The notes: a model not told the origin generated them from the letters alone. A DNA stretch of 64,000 nucleotides from DASCNA01 sp036011305 (GCA_036011305.1 DASCNA010000176.1:8416-72415); one strand, 5' to 3'. Positions 54,479 to 63,628 are shown, numbered from the stretch's first letter. Made by a program: numbers and translations.

Positions 54479-55681
54479 ATGACAAATACAAATGTAAAAA
54501 TTTCATTATTTCCACTAATAATGGCTGTGTCTCTAGCTGTATTAAATACAGCTTTAATCAGCCCGGCACTGCCAGCAATGAGAACTTTTTATTCAATTTC
54601 CGTTAATCAGGCGCAGTTTATTATTCTTACTTTTATTGTCGGCTATTCTATTTCACAATTACTTTCAGGCTCTTTGGCAAATATTTATGGATATAGAACT
54701 TTTCTCATAACTTCAATAGCATTAGGAGTATTTGGAACAGCTATGTGTATACTATCATATTATACATATAGCTATAGTATAATGATTATAGGTAGATTCA
54801 TAAATGGCCTGGGAGTATCAGCTGGACTTGTCCTGGCTTTTGCAGTAATAAATCATTTCTTTAAAGGTAAAAAGGCGACTGTAAGTATCACTTATTGTCA
54901 AATTTCACTGGCATTAGTACCTGCTTTTTCTAATATGATTGGAGGATATTTGACATATCATTTTGGATTTATCTCATGTTTTTATTTTCTATTTATATAC
55001 AATACTCTTTCATGTATTCTATGTTTCAAACTTCATAAAAGCATTGATAAAGATAAAACAGGTTATTTCTCTATAACAACTATAGTTTCAGAGTTATCTT
55101 CAGCATTTAAAAATAAAAAAGTTGTTTCAAACTCTTTTCTATATGGCTTAAGCCTTTCGTTAATATATGGATGCATAATCACCCTTCCATTTATCGGTAT
55201 TGACTACCTTAAGTTGAATGAAGAAATTTATGGAACGCTTTTTTTCTGTTCATATCTAGGATATTTTACCGGCTGTTTAATCATAATTTTTACTCACCAC
55301 AAAATAAAAGAACTAAATTTTATCATGATTGGAAATATAATTTCTATTGCAGGTGGAATTGTTCTATTTCTATCAATAATATCCGGGTACAACAGTGTTG
55401 CTTTAATATTTTCCTCAATATTCACTGTACTGCTTGGTGTACCATTTGTATTCGTAAGCACTATATCTCTTGGAATATCTTCTCATCACAACAAAGCAAA
55501 TGCGTCTTCCGTATTTAACTTTATCTATGCTGTATTTACTGTGTCCATCTTATTTATGCTGACATTTACGAAGGGAAGTTTACTTTTAGTAGTCCCTTTG
55601 GGAATAATATTATTAATGGTAGTATCCATGATATTCTTTTTTTTAACAATTAATAAATGGTATAAAAATAAGATTGAATAA
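54479..55681 (+). CDS. MFS exporter, Bcr/CflA-like (copy 2)
   Basis: This 400-residue, 12-span transporter is paralogous to the one at 50923-52158 over its whole length (loop-1 SPALPAMRTFY, GRFINGLGVSAGL, GGYLTYHFGFISCFYFL and NKANASSVFNFIYAVF against SPALPAIKEYY and NGSAVFNFIYSLF). In copy 1 this gene follows peptide and membrane-protein genes directly. Here it is separated from their remnants by the nucleoside hydrolase and methyltransferase genes. Retention of the second MFS gene while its partners decayed suggests that it works on its own. It ends before a strong hairpin. Confidence 0.88.
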   Translation: MTNTNVKISLFPLIMAVSLAVLNTALISPALPAMRTFYSISVNQAQFIILTFIVGYSISQLLSGSLANIYGYRTFLITSIALGVFGTAMCILSYYTYSYSIMIIGRFINGLGVSAGLVLAFAVINHFFKGKKATVSITYCQISLALVPAFSNMIGGYLTYHFGFISCFYFLFIYNTLSCILCFKLHKSIDKDKTGYFSITTIVSELSSAFKNKKVVSNSFLYGLSLSLIYGCIITLPFIGIDYLKLNEEIYGTLFFCSYLGYFTGCLIIIFTHHKIKELNFIMIGNIISIAGGIVLFLSIISGYNSVALIFSSIFTVLLGVPFVFVSTISLGISSHHNKANASSVFNFIYAVFTVSILFMLTFTKGSLLLVVPLGIILLMVVSMIFFFLTINKWYKNKIE

Positions 55682-55714
55682 TCAGTAATTATATCAAAAA
55701 ACATCAAAGGAATC

Positions 55715-55741
55715 GATTGGCATAAATTTTATATGCCAATC
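55715..55741. terminator. terminator-like hairpin between convergent MFS and POT genes
   Basis: A perfect ten-base stem (GATTGGCATA 55715-55724, TATGCCAATC 55732-55741) with a seven-base loop lies between two convergent genes. There is no long T run on either side, so it may end transcription from both directions only partly. Confidence 0.55.
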
Positions 55742-55756
55742 TAGAAAAGTAATTAC

Positions 55757-57244
55757 CTATAATTTTACTTCTTCTTCTTTGATATATTTATCTAAGAAAG
55801 GTTTTACAATTGCAATAATCACTGCAATAATTGTAGATAATATTCCCACATATAAAAAGAATTTACCATAAACAGGTAATGCACCTATTGCTGTGGTTAT
55901 ATGCTTGGATGGAACAGAAAAATCTGCCAATCTACTTCCGACCATACTACCAATTGCAATCGTTAGAAAATAAAATCCGTAAACAAAACCTGTATATCGT
56001 TTGTGTATCAATTCAGCTATCATAGCAAGTCCGAGAGCAGAGATTAAAATTTCTCCTGTTCCCTGGAATATATAAAACAGGAATATCCATAATGAAGACA
56101 ACATTCCCTGAGAATTAGCAAAATGTGTACTTAACAACAGTATAAAAAATGCAATAGAACAACAGAAAAAACCGATTGTAAACTTGGTTGTAATTTTCAA
56201 ACTTTTCCCTTTTCTGGCATTATTGATAAACCACATAGCAAACAGAGGGCTAAAAAGTATAATTATTATGGAATCAAATCCCTGAAATGAAACTTGACTC
56301 ATGTGGATACCTAAAAATGACGGGAACGAGTTTTTAATGGCAAAGAAATTTACTGAAGTGTACATCTGCTGGTACAGTACATTAAACCATGCACCTTCAA
56401 TTAGAAGGACAAAAGCCACAAGCATTTTTTTTCTAGCCAGAGAATTTGAAATTTTAGCAACAAATACGAAATATAATATTAATGCAATTATACAGATTAC
56501 ATAGAAAAATGGATATACCATATCCATGCGTTTAAGCATGTAGGCAGCTAAATATGTCAATACTACAGTAATAACAATCATGCCGATAAGTTTCATAAAA
56601 TTAAAAGGCTGTTTATCAGGTTCTGAACCAACGTGTTTGATAGCTTTCTTATAAATAATAAAATTTGAAAGAGCAAGTATCATACCTACTGCTGAGAATA
56701 TAAATGCAATACGCCAGCTGAAAGCAACTGCAAGTGCAGGAGCAGCAAAAGTAGCTATTAAGGCACCAATATTTATAGCCATATAATAATATGTATATGC
56801 TGTGTGAAGCCTATTATCATTTTCTTCATAACATTTTGAAAGAAGACTAGCAGGGTTAGCTTTAAAAAGCCCTTCCCCGGCAGCAATCAGTCCAAGTGCA
56901 ATATATACTGTATTAAGGTCAGAAAAAGCTAAAAAGAAATAACCGCAGAAAAGAACAATTGCACCAAAAATAAGAGTTCTTTTTGTTCCAAAAAACTTAT
57001 CCCCGATATAACCACCGAAAATCATAAATCCCCAGAGGAAACCTGTAAATGCACCAAATATATTAAATGCATGAACTTCGGTAAAACCGAGATGTTTAAC
57101 AAAGTAAAAATAAATAATTACTGTGTTCATTACATAAAAACCGAAACGTTCCCAAAATTCCATGAAAAAAATCATATAAAAGGATTTTGGCTGTTTCTTT
57201 ACTTCAAACTCATTTGAAGCTCTATCAGAACTAGATGTAGCCAT
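55757..57244 (-). CDS. POT-family proton:di/tripeptide symporter
   Basis: This 495-residue protein has about 14 predicted spans and the POT signature in the first one (MEFWERFGFYVMN, the ExxERFxYY-type proton-coupling motif with Phe for the first Tyr). It also has GGYIGDKFFGTKRT in the second loop and the YYMAINIGALIATF segment. POT proteins take up di- and tripeptides with protons, and some carry nitrate or other compounds. AGAGCTATGG surrounds the start. Its upstream region holds an inverted repeat and is shared with the divergent channel-fusion pseudogene. Confidence 0.93.
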   Translation of the reverse strand: MATSSSDRASNEFEVKKQPKSFYMIFFMEFWERFGFYVMNTVIIYFYFVKHLGFTEVHAFNIFGAFTGFLWGFMIFGGYIGDKFFGTKRTLIFGAIVLFCGYFFLAFSDLNTVYIALGLIAAGEGLFKANPASLLSKCYEENDNRLHTAYTYYYMAINIGALIATFAAPALAVAFSWRIAFIFSAVGMILALSNFIIYKKAIKHVGSEPDKQPFNFMKLIGMIVITVVLTYLAAYMLKRMDMVYPFFYVICIIALILYFVFVAKISNSLARKKMLVAFVLLIEGAWFNVLYQQMYTSVNFFAIKNSFPSFLGIHMSQVSFQGFDSIIIILFSPLFAMWFINNARKGKSLKITTKFTIGFFCCSIAFFILLLSTHFANSQGMLSSLWIFLFYIFQGTGEILISALGLAMIAELIHKRYTGFVYGFYFLTIAIGSMVGSRLADFSVPSKHITTAIGALPVYGKFFLYVGILSTIIAVIIAIVKPFLDKYIKEEEVKL

Positions 57245-57333
57245 AGCTCTCTCCCCAATTAAATATTAATAAATATTTTAAAATAAAACAAAAAACTTAT
57301 TAAGTTACATCATTGTGAAAAATAAACAAATTT

Positions 57334-57355
57334 GTTTGACATGATTACGTCAAAC
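57334..57355. promoter_or_regulatory. inverted repeat GTTTGAC-N8-GTCAAAC, candidate operator
   Basis: This 22-base element has perfect seven-base arms, at the centre of the 223-base region between the divergent POT transporter and the channel-fusion gene. The left arm contains TTGACA, which could serve as a -35 box, but the best -10 (TAGAAT, 57361-57366) is 20 bases away. It could be a regulator site for one or both neighbours. Confidence 0.45.
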
Positions 57356-57467
57356 ATAGTGTAGAATTTTAGAACATATAAAACTGTTAATAAGGCTGAC
57401 TACAGATTATAATTCAGATAGATACTTTCAATAAAATTTAATTTTATTAACCATCAAAGACCGCTTT

Positions 57468-59077
57468 ATGAATATTCAAAAGAATTATCTAAATTGTTTC
57501 TCTCTGCGTAACATAGTTGTTTTTTTATGTTTTACTGCATTGTTTATTTCATATGAACTATCCGGCAACACCGAAATTAAAAGGACTTATGGTGAAAAAA
57601 ATTTAAAGGTAGGCTGGAGTATAATATTTATCCATATGAATATATAAAAGAAATACATGGCCATGCATTCTTACAGGGGCTTGATATAAAGCTCGCAAAA
57701 TCAGTCGCATCAAAAGCTGAATTTGAATTTAAATTTGTCGAACTACCATGGACTAAGCAGTTGGAAGAACTTAAAAACGGCAAGATTGATATGATGCTCA
57801 GTGCTTTTAAAACGCCAAAACGGGAAAAAGAGTTCCGGTTCAGTATCCCTGTCCGTCAAACATCAAATGTTTTATATACTCATAGAAATACTCTAAAAAA
57901 TCTGAATGTTAAAACAATTGATGATTTTTTAGAGTATATAACAACAAATAATATTAAATTTGGTATAACAAAAGGTTATGCATACAGTAACGACAAACTA
58001 AATAATTTTATCTCCAACCATGCAAATTCTAAATATATACTTGCTGCGCATGATGAAGTTAAAAACTTTATAAACCTTAAAAAAGAAAAAGTTTCGTTCG
58101 CTTTTATTGATAGACTAATAGGAGCTTCGCTTATATACGAAAATTCATGGGAGAATGAACTCGCAAAATATAGTAAAATTTCACTACCACCAAAAGATGT
58201 GTTTTATATCTTCAATAAGAAAAATATTACTAAAAGTGAAGTTAGTAAAATAAACATCGCATTACAAAAGTTGAAAAATTCAGGTAAGTACTCCCATATA
58301 GTTAAACATTATTTATTTCCTATAATGATTAATCAAACAATAAATTCATGGTGGTATTTTTATATTATTTTTATAGGCATAATTGCCTATAGTATTTATT
58401 CTCTCAAATTGGCAATTGAAGAAGGCTATAGCTTTATAGGAGTGCTTTTTTTTGTAACAATTTTTACTTTGGGGGGAGGAATAATACGTGATATAATAAT
58501 GGCCAGATATCCCATGTACTTTGTCCTTGATCCACTTTTTCTGTATATGATATTTATCACCATTGCTATTGGTTTTTTACTTATAAACATATATAAAAAA
58601 CTATTACTAACAGCCCAAAAAGCTAAATTCACATTGGCTCTCAGTAACGCAGCACAAATCTTCACTAATATATTTTTCAAATATATATTTGTTCTTATTG
58701 ATGCATTAGGGCTGGCTGTATTTACCGTATTCGGTGTTTTAGCAGCTTTAGATTCAGAAGCACAGCCTCTAATTTTATGGGGACCTCTTCTAGCTGTAAT
58801 AACAGTAGCAGGTGGCGGTTTTATATGCGATATAATTAGAAGGCGCAGTGTATCAAGTATGACAGGAAATTTTTATCCTGAAATTTCTGCTATTTGGGGA
58901 TTTATACTAAGCTTACTCCTAAATAATATGGCAGAAAAAATAAATAGTGAATATATACCCTATGCTGTTTTTTTTACTGTAGCAGGAGCTTTTTTAATGC
59001 GCATAACAGTATACTTTTTAAAAATCCCTACACTGACATTTGTTTTTTCAAAAATAAAGAACTCCAGATATAAATAA
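57468..59077 (+). pseudogene. frameshifted fusion: SBP_bac_3 periplasmic domain plus TRIC/UPF0126 channel
   Basis: From ATG 57468 a signal peptide (about 14-30) leads to EKNLKVGWS, after which a shift into another frame is needed. YNIYPYEYIK and the rest of a type-3 binding domain then continue in the frame that runs to 59077. The binding part includes GLDIKLAKSV, NGKIDMMLSAF and TPKREKEFRFS, with the ligand Arg kept. From about residue 280 the protein becomes a TRIC-type channel: two similar three-span repeats, each with a glycine-rich motif (GGGIIRDIIMARYP and GGGFICDIIRRRS). The break lies at about 57610-57640 and fits a one-base loss. It is either a recent pseudogene or a sequence error. 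Confidence 0.8.
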
Positions 59078-59152
59078 ATAATAATACTTAAATTATTTAT
59101 ATTTTTGAACCAATTCTGAGTTTTTAAACATATTTTTACAAGCATAAGCATA

Positions 59153-59541
59153 TCAGGAATTTCTATTTACACTCCAGTTACAGTAGCAAGTGCCGCCCCT
59201 TGAAGATAAACCGAAAAGCACAAGCATTATCAGAGAATTAACTGCAACCATAACTAAAGTCAAACCGTCATTTCCTTTTGCAAGATAACCCCATATTAAA
59301 ACCATAGCAGTACATGGTGCAACACCAAGGAGGCTGCATCCGGCAAAATCAACCTTAACCATAATTGGATACATCAATAAAAAGAGACAGACAGCTATTG
59401 GTATAGATAAGACAGGAGCACCTTTAATATTGAGAGAAAGACCATCCAGTATTTTGCCGAGGATAATTCCTACAATAACAGAAAAAAATCCATAATGTTA
59501 AATAACGTTAAAAAATATTTAAAGGTTTTTTTATTTACCAT
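59153..59541 (-). pseudogene. acr3: remnant of an ACR3-type arsenite efflux permease
   Basis: Starting at an ATG (59541) with AAGGAAT just before it, the frame MVNKKTFKYFLTLF continues, after a shift at a run of seven T (plus-strand A run at about 59485-59491), as FFSVIVGIILGKILDGLSL and SIPIAVCLFLLMYPIMVKVDFAG. The protein then jumps to LGVAPCTAMVLIWGYLAKG and VAVNSLIM, which match the middle of ACR3 (GVAPCTAMVF with the essential Cys). Several spans and the C-terminus are missing. It is four bases after the arsC remnant, so this was an arsC-acr3 operon. Confidence 0.8.
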
Positions 59542-59544
59542 AAT

Positions 59545-59868
59545 TTATTCCTTGCATTTCAATATTCTCGGAAGTTTTCCCACAAAAGCTTTTATTTCAT
59601 CTCCTACGTTTCTATAACATTCCAGCTTTTTATCATTATCACTATATACGGCTGCAAGCTTAGGAGGATCATCAAATCCTGCATGGATAACTTTCGTTCC
59701 GTCAGGATAATGCTGACAATTTTCACTGGCATTTCCGCAAACTGTTATAACATAATCAAAATCTAAGTTATCAAATTCAGATAAAAAATTTGAAGTTTGA
59801 TTGGAAAGATCAACACCTGACTCTTTCATTACTTTAACAGCATTTGGATTTAAACCATGTTTTTCTAT
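59545..59868 (-). pseudogene. arsC: N-terminally deleted thioredoxin-coupled arsenate reductase
   Basis: The reading frame covers IEKHGLNPNAVKVM, then SGVDLSNQTS, VITVCGNASENC and GFDDPPK, which match the low-molecular-weight-phosphatase type ArsC from about residue 33 onward. The first ~30 residues with the catalytic CTGNSCR loop are missing. A strong AAAAAGGAGG (59878-59887) lies ten bases before, and a TGA is in frame directly upstream, so a deletion has joined the old ribosome-binding site to the middle of the gene. The resolving Cys pair (CGNASENC) is present but cannot work without the first Cys. An ATG at 59829 could still start a 94-residue product. Confidence 0.85.
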
Positions 59869-60108
59869 TCAAAACAACCTCCTTTTTATTATAATTATAT
59901 ATCTAAAGATTATACTAATTAGATTTTTTCCTCAAAACATTATTCTATTCAATTTAGAGTTAATTAATAATCTAAAAAATGTTAAAATTACACGTCATAA
60001 AAAAGTTGATTTAATTAAATAATAAACAATATTAAATTTTGAGTGAAGTATAAAGTTATTAAAAACTTGGGATGGTATAAATTTTGTTGAATTTAGGGAA
60101 AGAATAAA

Positions 60109-60687
60109 ATGAAAATTAAAAAAACCTTCTTAGTACTAGGCCTAATAAGCAGCATTACATTGCTTTTATCCGGTTGCGGTGAATCGCATAAAGACAGCAA
60201 ATCTTCTAAAAATGACAGTACAGTTTCCACTCTTAAGTATATGTACAAACATCCTGACAGTTCCAAAGCGATAAAAGCAGATTTAAACCTGTATTTTAAA
60301 AACATTAAAAATGTCAAAAATTTCTTTGTCTGGAATACTTCTGATATCATGAAAGCCAAAAGATCTCTAGGTATCGTTTATGTGATTGATAAAACAAATT
60401 TACAGGATTCACTTAAAAGCGCATTTGAGATTGACAAAGGCCTTTTAATATTTATGAAACAACGCAATTATCCTTATAACGAAGTTGTAATTAAAACTAC
60501 TTCAAACAATCAATATTCCCAGAAATCAAGTTCGACTTTAACAAAAATTAACTCAGGAGATATTCTCAGGGTAGATATCCACCATTTAATAATACAGGAC
60601 TTTACCGATGTTAATACACTCCAGGAGCTAATGAATTTATCTGACAAAGAGTATTCTTATATAGCAAATAATGGACAGGAAAAATGA
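60109..60687 (+). CDS. lipoprotein of unknown function, coupled to a UROD-family gene
   Basis: This 192-residue protein has a clear lipobox (LLLSGCGES, Cys about residue 23) and then a Ser-, Lys- and Asp-rich linker followed by a folded part with a repeated valine-rich strand pattern (GIVYVIDKTN, NEVVIKTTS, DILRVDIHHLII). No known family is recognised. The ATG has GGGAAAGAA upstream. Its TGA stop overlaps the next ATG by four bases (ATGA), so the two are translationally coupled. A 279-base gap before it holds the remnant ribosome-binding site of arsC and no gene. Confidence 0.72.
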   Translation: MKIKKTFLVLGLISSITLLLSGCGESHKDSKSSKNDSTVSTLKYMYKHPDSSKAIKADLNLYFKNIKNVKNFFVWNTSDIMKAKRSLGIVYVIDKTNLQDSLKSAFEIDKGLLIFMKQRNYPYNEVVIKTTSNNQYSQKSSSTLTKINSGDILRVDIHHLIIQDFTDVNTLQELMNLSDKEYSYIANNGQEK

Positions 60688-61742
60688 AATTTCAACCAGA
60701 TTACAATTTATTCATTGACGTAATGAAAAATATTCGCCCAAAACGGCTTCCTATATATGAACATATAGTAAGCCCAAATGTAATGGAAAAAATACTTGAA
60801 ACAGAATTTGCATCACTTTACTCCGGAAATAAATCTGATCTGTCAGAATTTTTTAGAAATTATTCTCTTTTTTTTAAGGAAATGACTTACGATATCGTTT
60901 CCTTTGAAGAATGCATAACTACAATTTTGCCTGGCGGTGGAGCTATTCACGGAGGAAAAGTCGGTCCAATCCAGACAAGATCAGATTTTGAATCCTATCC
61001 CTGGAATGATCTTCCAAAATTATTTGAAGAACATTCCACTCCAAAATTCGAAGCTTTAATCAAATCATTACCTCCTGGTATGAAAGCTGTAGGAGGCATA
61101 GGCAATGGCGTTTTTGAGATAAGTGAGGATCTGGTTGGACTTGAATACCTGCCTTTTATGATGCTGGATTATCCTGATTTATATGATGATCTGTATAAAA
61201 AAATCGGGGATACAATGTGTATGATCTGGAAAAATTTTCTTGACAGATATAAAGACAGTTTTGCAGTATGTCGCTTTGGTGATGATCTTGGCTTCAGATC
61301 ATCTTTACTAACCAATCCGCAAACAATTAAAAACAATATAATTCCACAATATAAACGAGTAATAAATATAATTCATGATGCCGGCAAACCTTTTCTGTTA
61401 CATTCATGCGGATGTATATTCGACATCATGGAAGACTTAATACAACTGGGAATACAGGCAAAACATTCAAATGAAGATGCAATAGCTCCTTTTGATAGGT
61501 GGATTCAGGATTATGGAGATCGAATAGCTGTAATTGGTGGATTTGACATGGACTTTCTTTGCAGTAAAAGTGAAAATGACGTTTATAGTAGAGTCTTGGA
61601 GTTAGGGACAAAATATAGAAAATCTGCTAACGGTTATGCTTTAGGTTCAGGAAATTCCATACCTGATTATGTTCCTGTTGAGAATTATTTAGCAATGATT
61701 AGAGCAGCACAAGAAATCAGAGAACTTGAATCAAAACTTTGA
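60684..61742 (+). CDS. uroporphyrinogen decarboxylase-family protein (methyltransferase-like)
   Basis: This 352-residue UROD-fold protein has IRPKRLPIYEH near the start, GGIGNGVFEISEDLVG, FGDDLGFRSS, and the FLLHSCGCIFDIMEDLIQLGI block with an HSCG motif like the zinc site of corrinoid-dependent MtaA/MtbA-type methyltransferases. The NSNEDAIAPF-like segment follows. It is probably not the heme enzyme, since the active-site Arg and Asp of HemE are not evident. Many such genes in gut and soil bacteria sit in sugar clusters with unknown function. Here it is between a lipoprotein and a rhamnose-mutarotase-like gene. Confidence 0.78.
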   Translation: MKFQPDYNLFIDVMKNIRPKRLPIYEHIVSPNVMEKILETEFASLYSGNKSDLSEFFRNYSLFFKEMTYDIVSFEECITTILPGGGAIHGGKVGPIQTRSDFESYPWNDLPKLFEEHSTPKFEALIKSLPPGMKAVGGIGNGVFEISEDLVGLEYLPFMMLDYPDLYDDLYKKIGDTMCMIWKNFLDRYKDSFAVCRFGDDLGFRSSLLTNPQTIKNNIIPQYKRVINIIHDAGKPFLLHSCGCIFDIMEDLIQLGIQAKHSNEDAIAPFDRWIQDYGDRIAVIGGFDMDFLCSKSENDVYSRVLELGTKYRKSANGYALGSGNSIPDYVPVENYLAMIRAAQEIRELESKL

Positions 61743-61773
61743 AATAATTAATATTGAAGGGAGATATAAAATA

Positions 61774-62088
61774 ATGATAAGAAAAGCTTTTGTTATGCAG
61801 GTAAATCCTGATAAGCATGAAGAATACGAGAAAAGACATAATCCGATATGGAGTGATCTTTACAATATCTTAAAATCACATGGTGTCTCAAATTATTCTA
61901 TCTTTCTCAACAAAAAAACCAACCATCTTTTCGGTTATGCTGAAATTGAAAATGAAAATAAATGGGAACAAATTGCTTCTACAGAGGTTTGTAAAAAGTG
62001 GTGGGCGTATATGAGTGACTTAATGCCATCCAACCCTGACAATAGTCCGATAAATGAATCACTTTATGAAGTATTTCATATTGATTAA
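61774..62088 (+). CDS. L-rhamnose mutarotase-like protein (RhaM/DUF718)
   Basis: This 104-residue protein is of the RhaM family: RKAFVMQVNPDKHEEYEKRHNPIW with the conserved His, then NYSIFLN, LFGYAEI and a WW pair (CKKWWAYMSDLM). RhaM interconverts alpha- and beta-L-rhamnose. Relatives act on other deoxysugars, so the exact sugar is open. The ATG at 61774 is preferred over 61726 because GAAGGGAG lies 11 to 18 bases before it. No rhaA, rhaB or rhaD gene is in the window. Confidence 0.82.
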   Translation: MIRKAFVMQVNPDKHEEYEKRHNPIWSDLYNILKSHGVSNYSIFLNKKTNHLFGYAEIENENKWEQIASTEVCKKWWAYMSDLMPSNPDNSPINESLYEVFHID

Positions 62089-62117
62089 ATAAATTTCTAC
62101 TTCAGAGGAAATTGAAT

Positions 62118-62552
62118 ATGACTATAATAAAAGAAGTCAAAATAAAACAAACATTCATGGGTAAACTTAGTCATGGAGTTGATTTATTTGAAGAAATCAC
62201 CAAGATTTGTTTTGAAAATAATATAACCTTGGGCAGAGTCGAGGCTCTAGGTGCGGTTAAAAAAGCCCGACTTGGCTTCTACGATCAAATTAAACGTGAG
62301 TATGCTTTTTCTGAAATAAATAAACCTCTGGAAATCACAAAATTAGTTGGAAATATTTCAACAAAAAATGAGAAACCTATCATACACGCACATATTACAC
62401 TTAGTGACGAAAAAGATAATGCATATGGTGGCCATTTAGCACCAGGAACAATAGTCTTCGCATGTGAGTTAATTATTCAGACCTTTGACGGACCGGAATT
62501 CTCAAGAGGATCTGATAAAGAAACAGGTCTTCCTCTCTGGGATTTCGGTTAA
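62118..62552 (+). CDS. PPC/DUF296-domain protein
   Basis: This protein of 144 residues has the PPC (plant and prokaryote conserved, DUF296) domain: FEEITKICFENNITLGRVEALGAV, ARLGFYDQ, PIIHAHITLSD and GGHLAPGTIVFACELII, including the three His residues (HAH and GGH) of the trimeric metal site. Bacterial PPC proteins bind metal or DNA, but their functions are mostly unknown. ATG 62118 with AGAGGA at 62104-62109 is preferred to TTG 62112. It is the last gene of the lipoprotein/UROD/mutarotase unit, with a 30-base gap before it. Confidence 0.82.
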   Translation: MTIIKEVKIKQTFMGKLSHGVDLFEEITKICFENNITLGRVEALGAVKKARLGFYDQIKREYAFSEINKPLEITKLVGNISTKNEKPIIHAHITLSDEKDNAYGGHLAPGTIVFACELIIQTFDGPEFSRGSDKETGLPLWDFG

Positions 62553-62573
62553 TCCTAAATTCGATATAGACTG

Positions 62574-63143
62574 ATGAATAAAACTCATATTAATAAAGAA
62601 TTTAGAAATAGAGATTTCACTAAACTTAATCTGCATGGGGATGAATTTGAAAATTGCAAATTCACTGATTGTAACTTTTTAGGCTGCGATCTGTCAAATC
62701 TAAATTATACAGATTGCACTTTTGATGACTGTAACCTGACCTTAGCAAAACTTGACAGTACAGATTTAAAAAATATTGTTTTCAAAAGCTGTAAAATAAT
62801 AGGTATTAATTTCAGCAAATGCAATAAACTCTTATTTTCTGTTAATTTTGAAAAGTGTATCTTAAATAATTCTTCTTTTTTTAAACAGAATCTAAAAAAA
62901 ACGAATTTTATAAACTGTCAAATTGAAGAAACAAGTTTTATTGAATGTAACCTTACAAATTCTGATTTTACCGGCAGTTGTCTGACAAAAACAGTTTTTC
63001 AAAAAACAATACTCAAACATGCAGATTTCAGTTCTGCCGAAAAGTTTTCAATTGATCCTGAAGCGAATAATGTATATAAAGCAAAATTTTCTATTACAGG
63101 GTTAAGAGGACTGCTATCCAGACATGACATTATTGTAAAATAA
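62574..63143 (+). CDS. pentapeptide-repeat protein
   Basis: This 189-residue protein consists almost entirely of A(D/N)LXX-type repeats (FENCKFTDCNFLGCDLSNL, FDDCNLTLAKLDSTDL, FIECNLTNSDFTGSCLT), predicting a right-handed quadrilateral beta-helix. There are many Cys residues in the helix, which is common in this family. Roles of relatives include gyrase protection and unknown scaffolding, and nothing here points to one. The gene lies 21 bases after the PPC gene and could belong to the same unit. There is a weak ribosome-binding site. Confidence 0.85.
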   Translation: MNKTHINKEFRNRDFTKLNLHGDEFENCKFTDCNFLGCDLSNLNYTDCTFDDCNLTLAKLDSTDLKNIVFKSCKIIGINFSKCNKLLFSVNFEKCILNNSSFFKQNLKKTNFINCQIEETSFIECNLTNSDFTGSCLTKTVFQKTILKHADFSSAEKFSIDPEANNVYKAKFSITGLRGLLSRHDIIVK

Positions 63144-63157
63144 TAATAACAGTTAAT

Positions 63158-63628
63158 TCATTTCAATTTAAGATTATAATATTTCTGTATTCTTTCTGCA
63201 TGATTTTTATCATCATTGTTTAACTTTTGAAAAATATCTAAAGCAGTGGAGTGAGTAGCTTTGCTCATTGCTATTTCATAATGAGACTCACCTGTAGAGT
63301 TTTCAATTTCTATTGCTTGTTCGAAGGCCTTTTCCCTGCATGGTGTTGGATTATTATTATATTCTGAAATAAGTTCAGTTACTCTATTAATGGAAGTCTC
63401 TAGGCTTGATATATCATCAGGAATCATTATTTTCGATGAGAATCCGGTAGTAAACATTGCTTCTTTTGCAGTCTCTATTATAAATGCATGATTACTCTCT
63501 TCTTCATGCAGTTCTTTCCAAAAGCAAGCATCCTGTGGAAATAATTCTGAAAAAAGAGTATATAATTCGCCGATTTTTAATTCAAGTTCAATTGCTTTTT
63601 CAAATAATTTTTCAGTTATACTCTTCAT
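63158..63628 (-). CDS. rubrerythrin-like ferritin-family protein
   Basis: This 156-residue four-helix protein has two metal-binding half-sites: a first helix with AIELELKIGELYTLF, EEESNHAF (ExxH), a third helix with AIEIENSTGESHYEIA, and DDKNHAERI, where Asp replaces the usual Glu of the second ExxH. No C-terminal rubredoxin domain is present, so it is the short, ferritin-like type. Rubrerythrins reduce hydrogen peroxide in anaerobes; loss of the second Glu may weaken the diiron site. It has its own promoter region of over 100 bases before the IS30 remnant. Confidence 0.8.
   Translation of the reverse strand: MKSITEKLFEKAIELELKIGELYTLFSELFPQDACFWKELHEEESNHAFIIETAKEAMFTTGFSSKIMIPDDISSLETSINRVTELISEYNNNPTPCREKAFEQAIEIENSTGESHYEIAMSKATHSTALDIFQKLNNDDKNHAERIQKYYNLKLK

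Noticed and set aside
52656..59887. All frameshifts in this stretch being sequencing errors
   Set aside because: Single-base shifts in A or T runs could be errors, but the missing blocks in the membrane-protein copy, arsC and acr3 are true deletions, so at least part of the decay is real.
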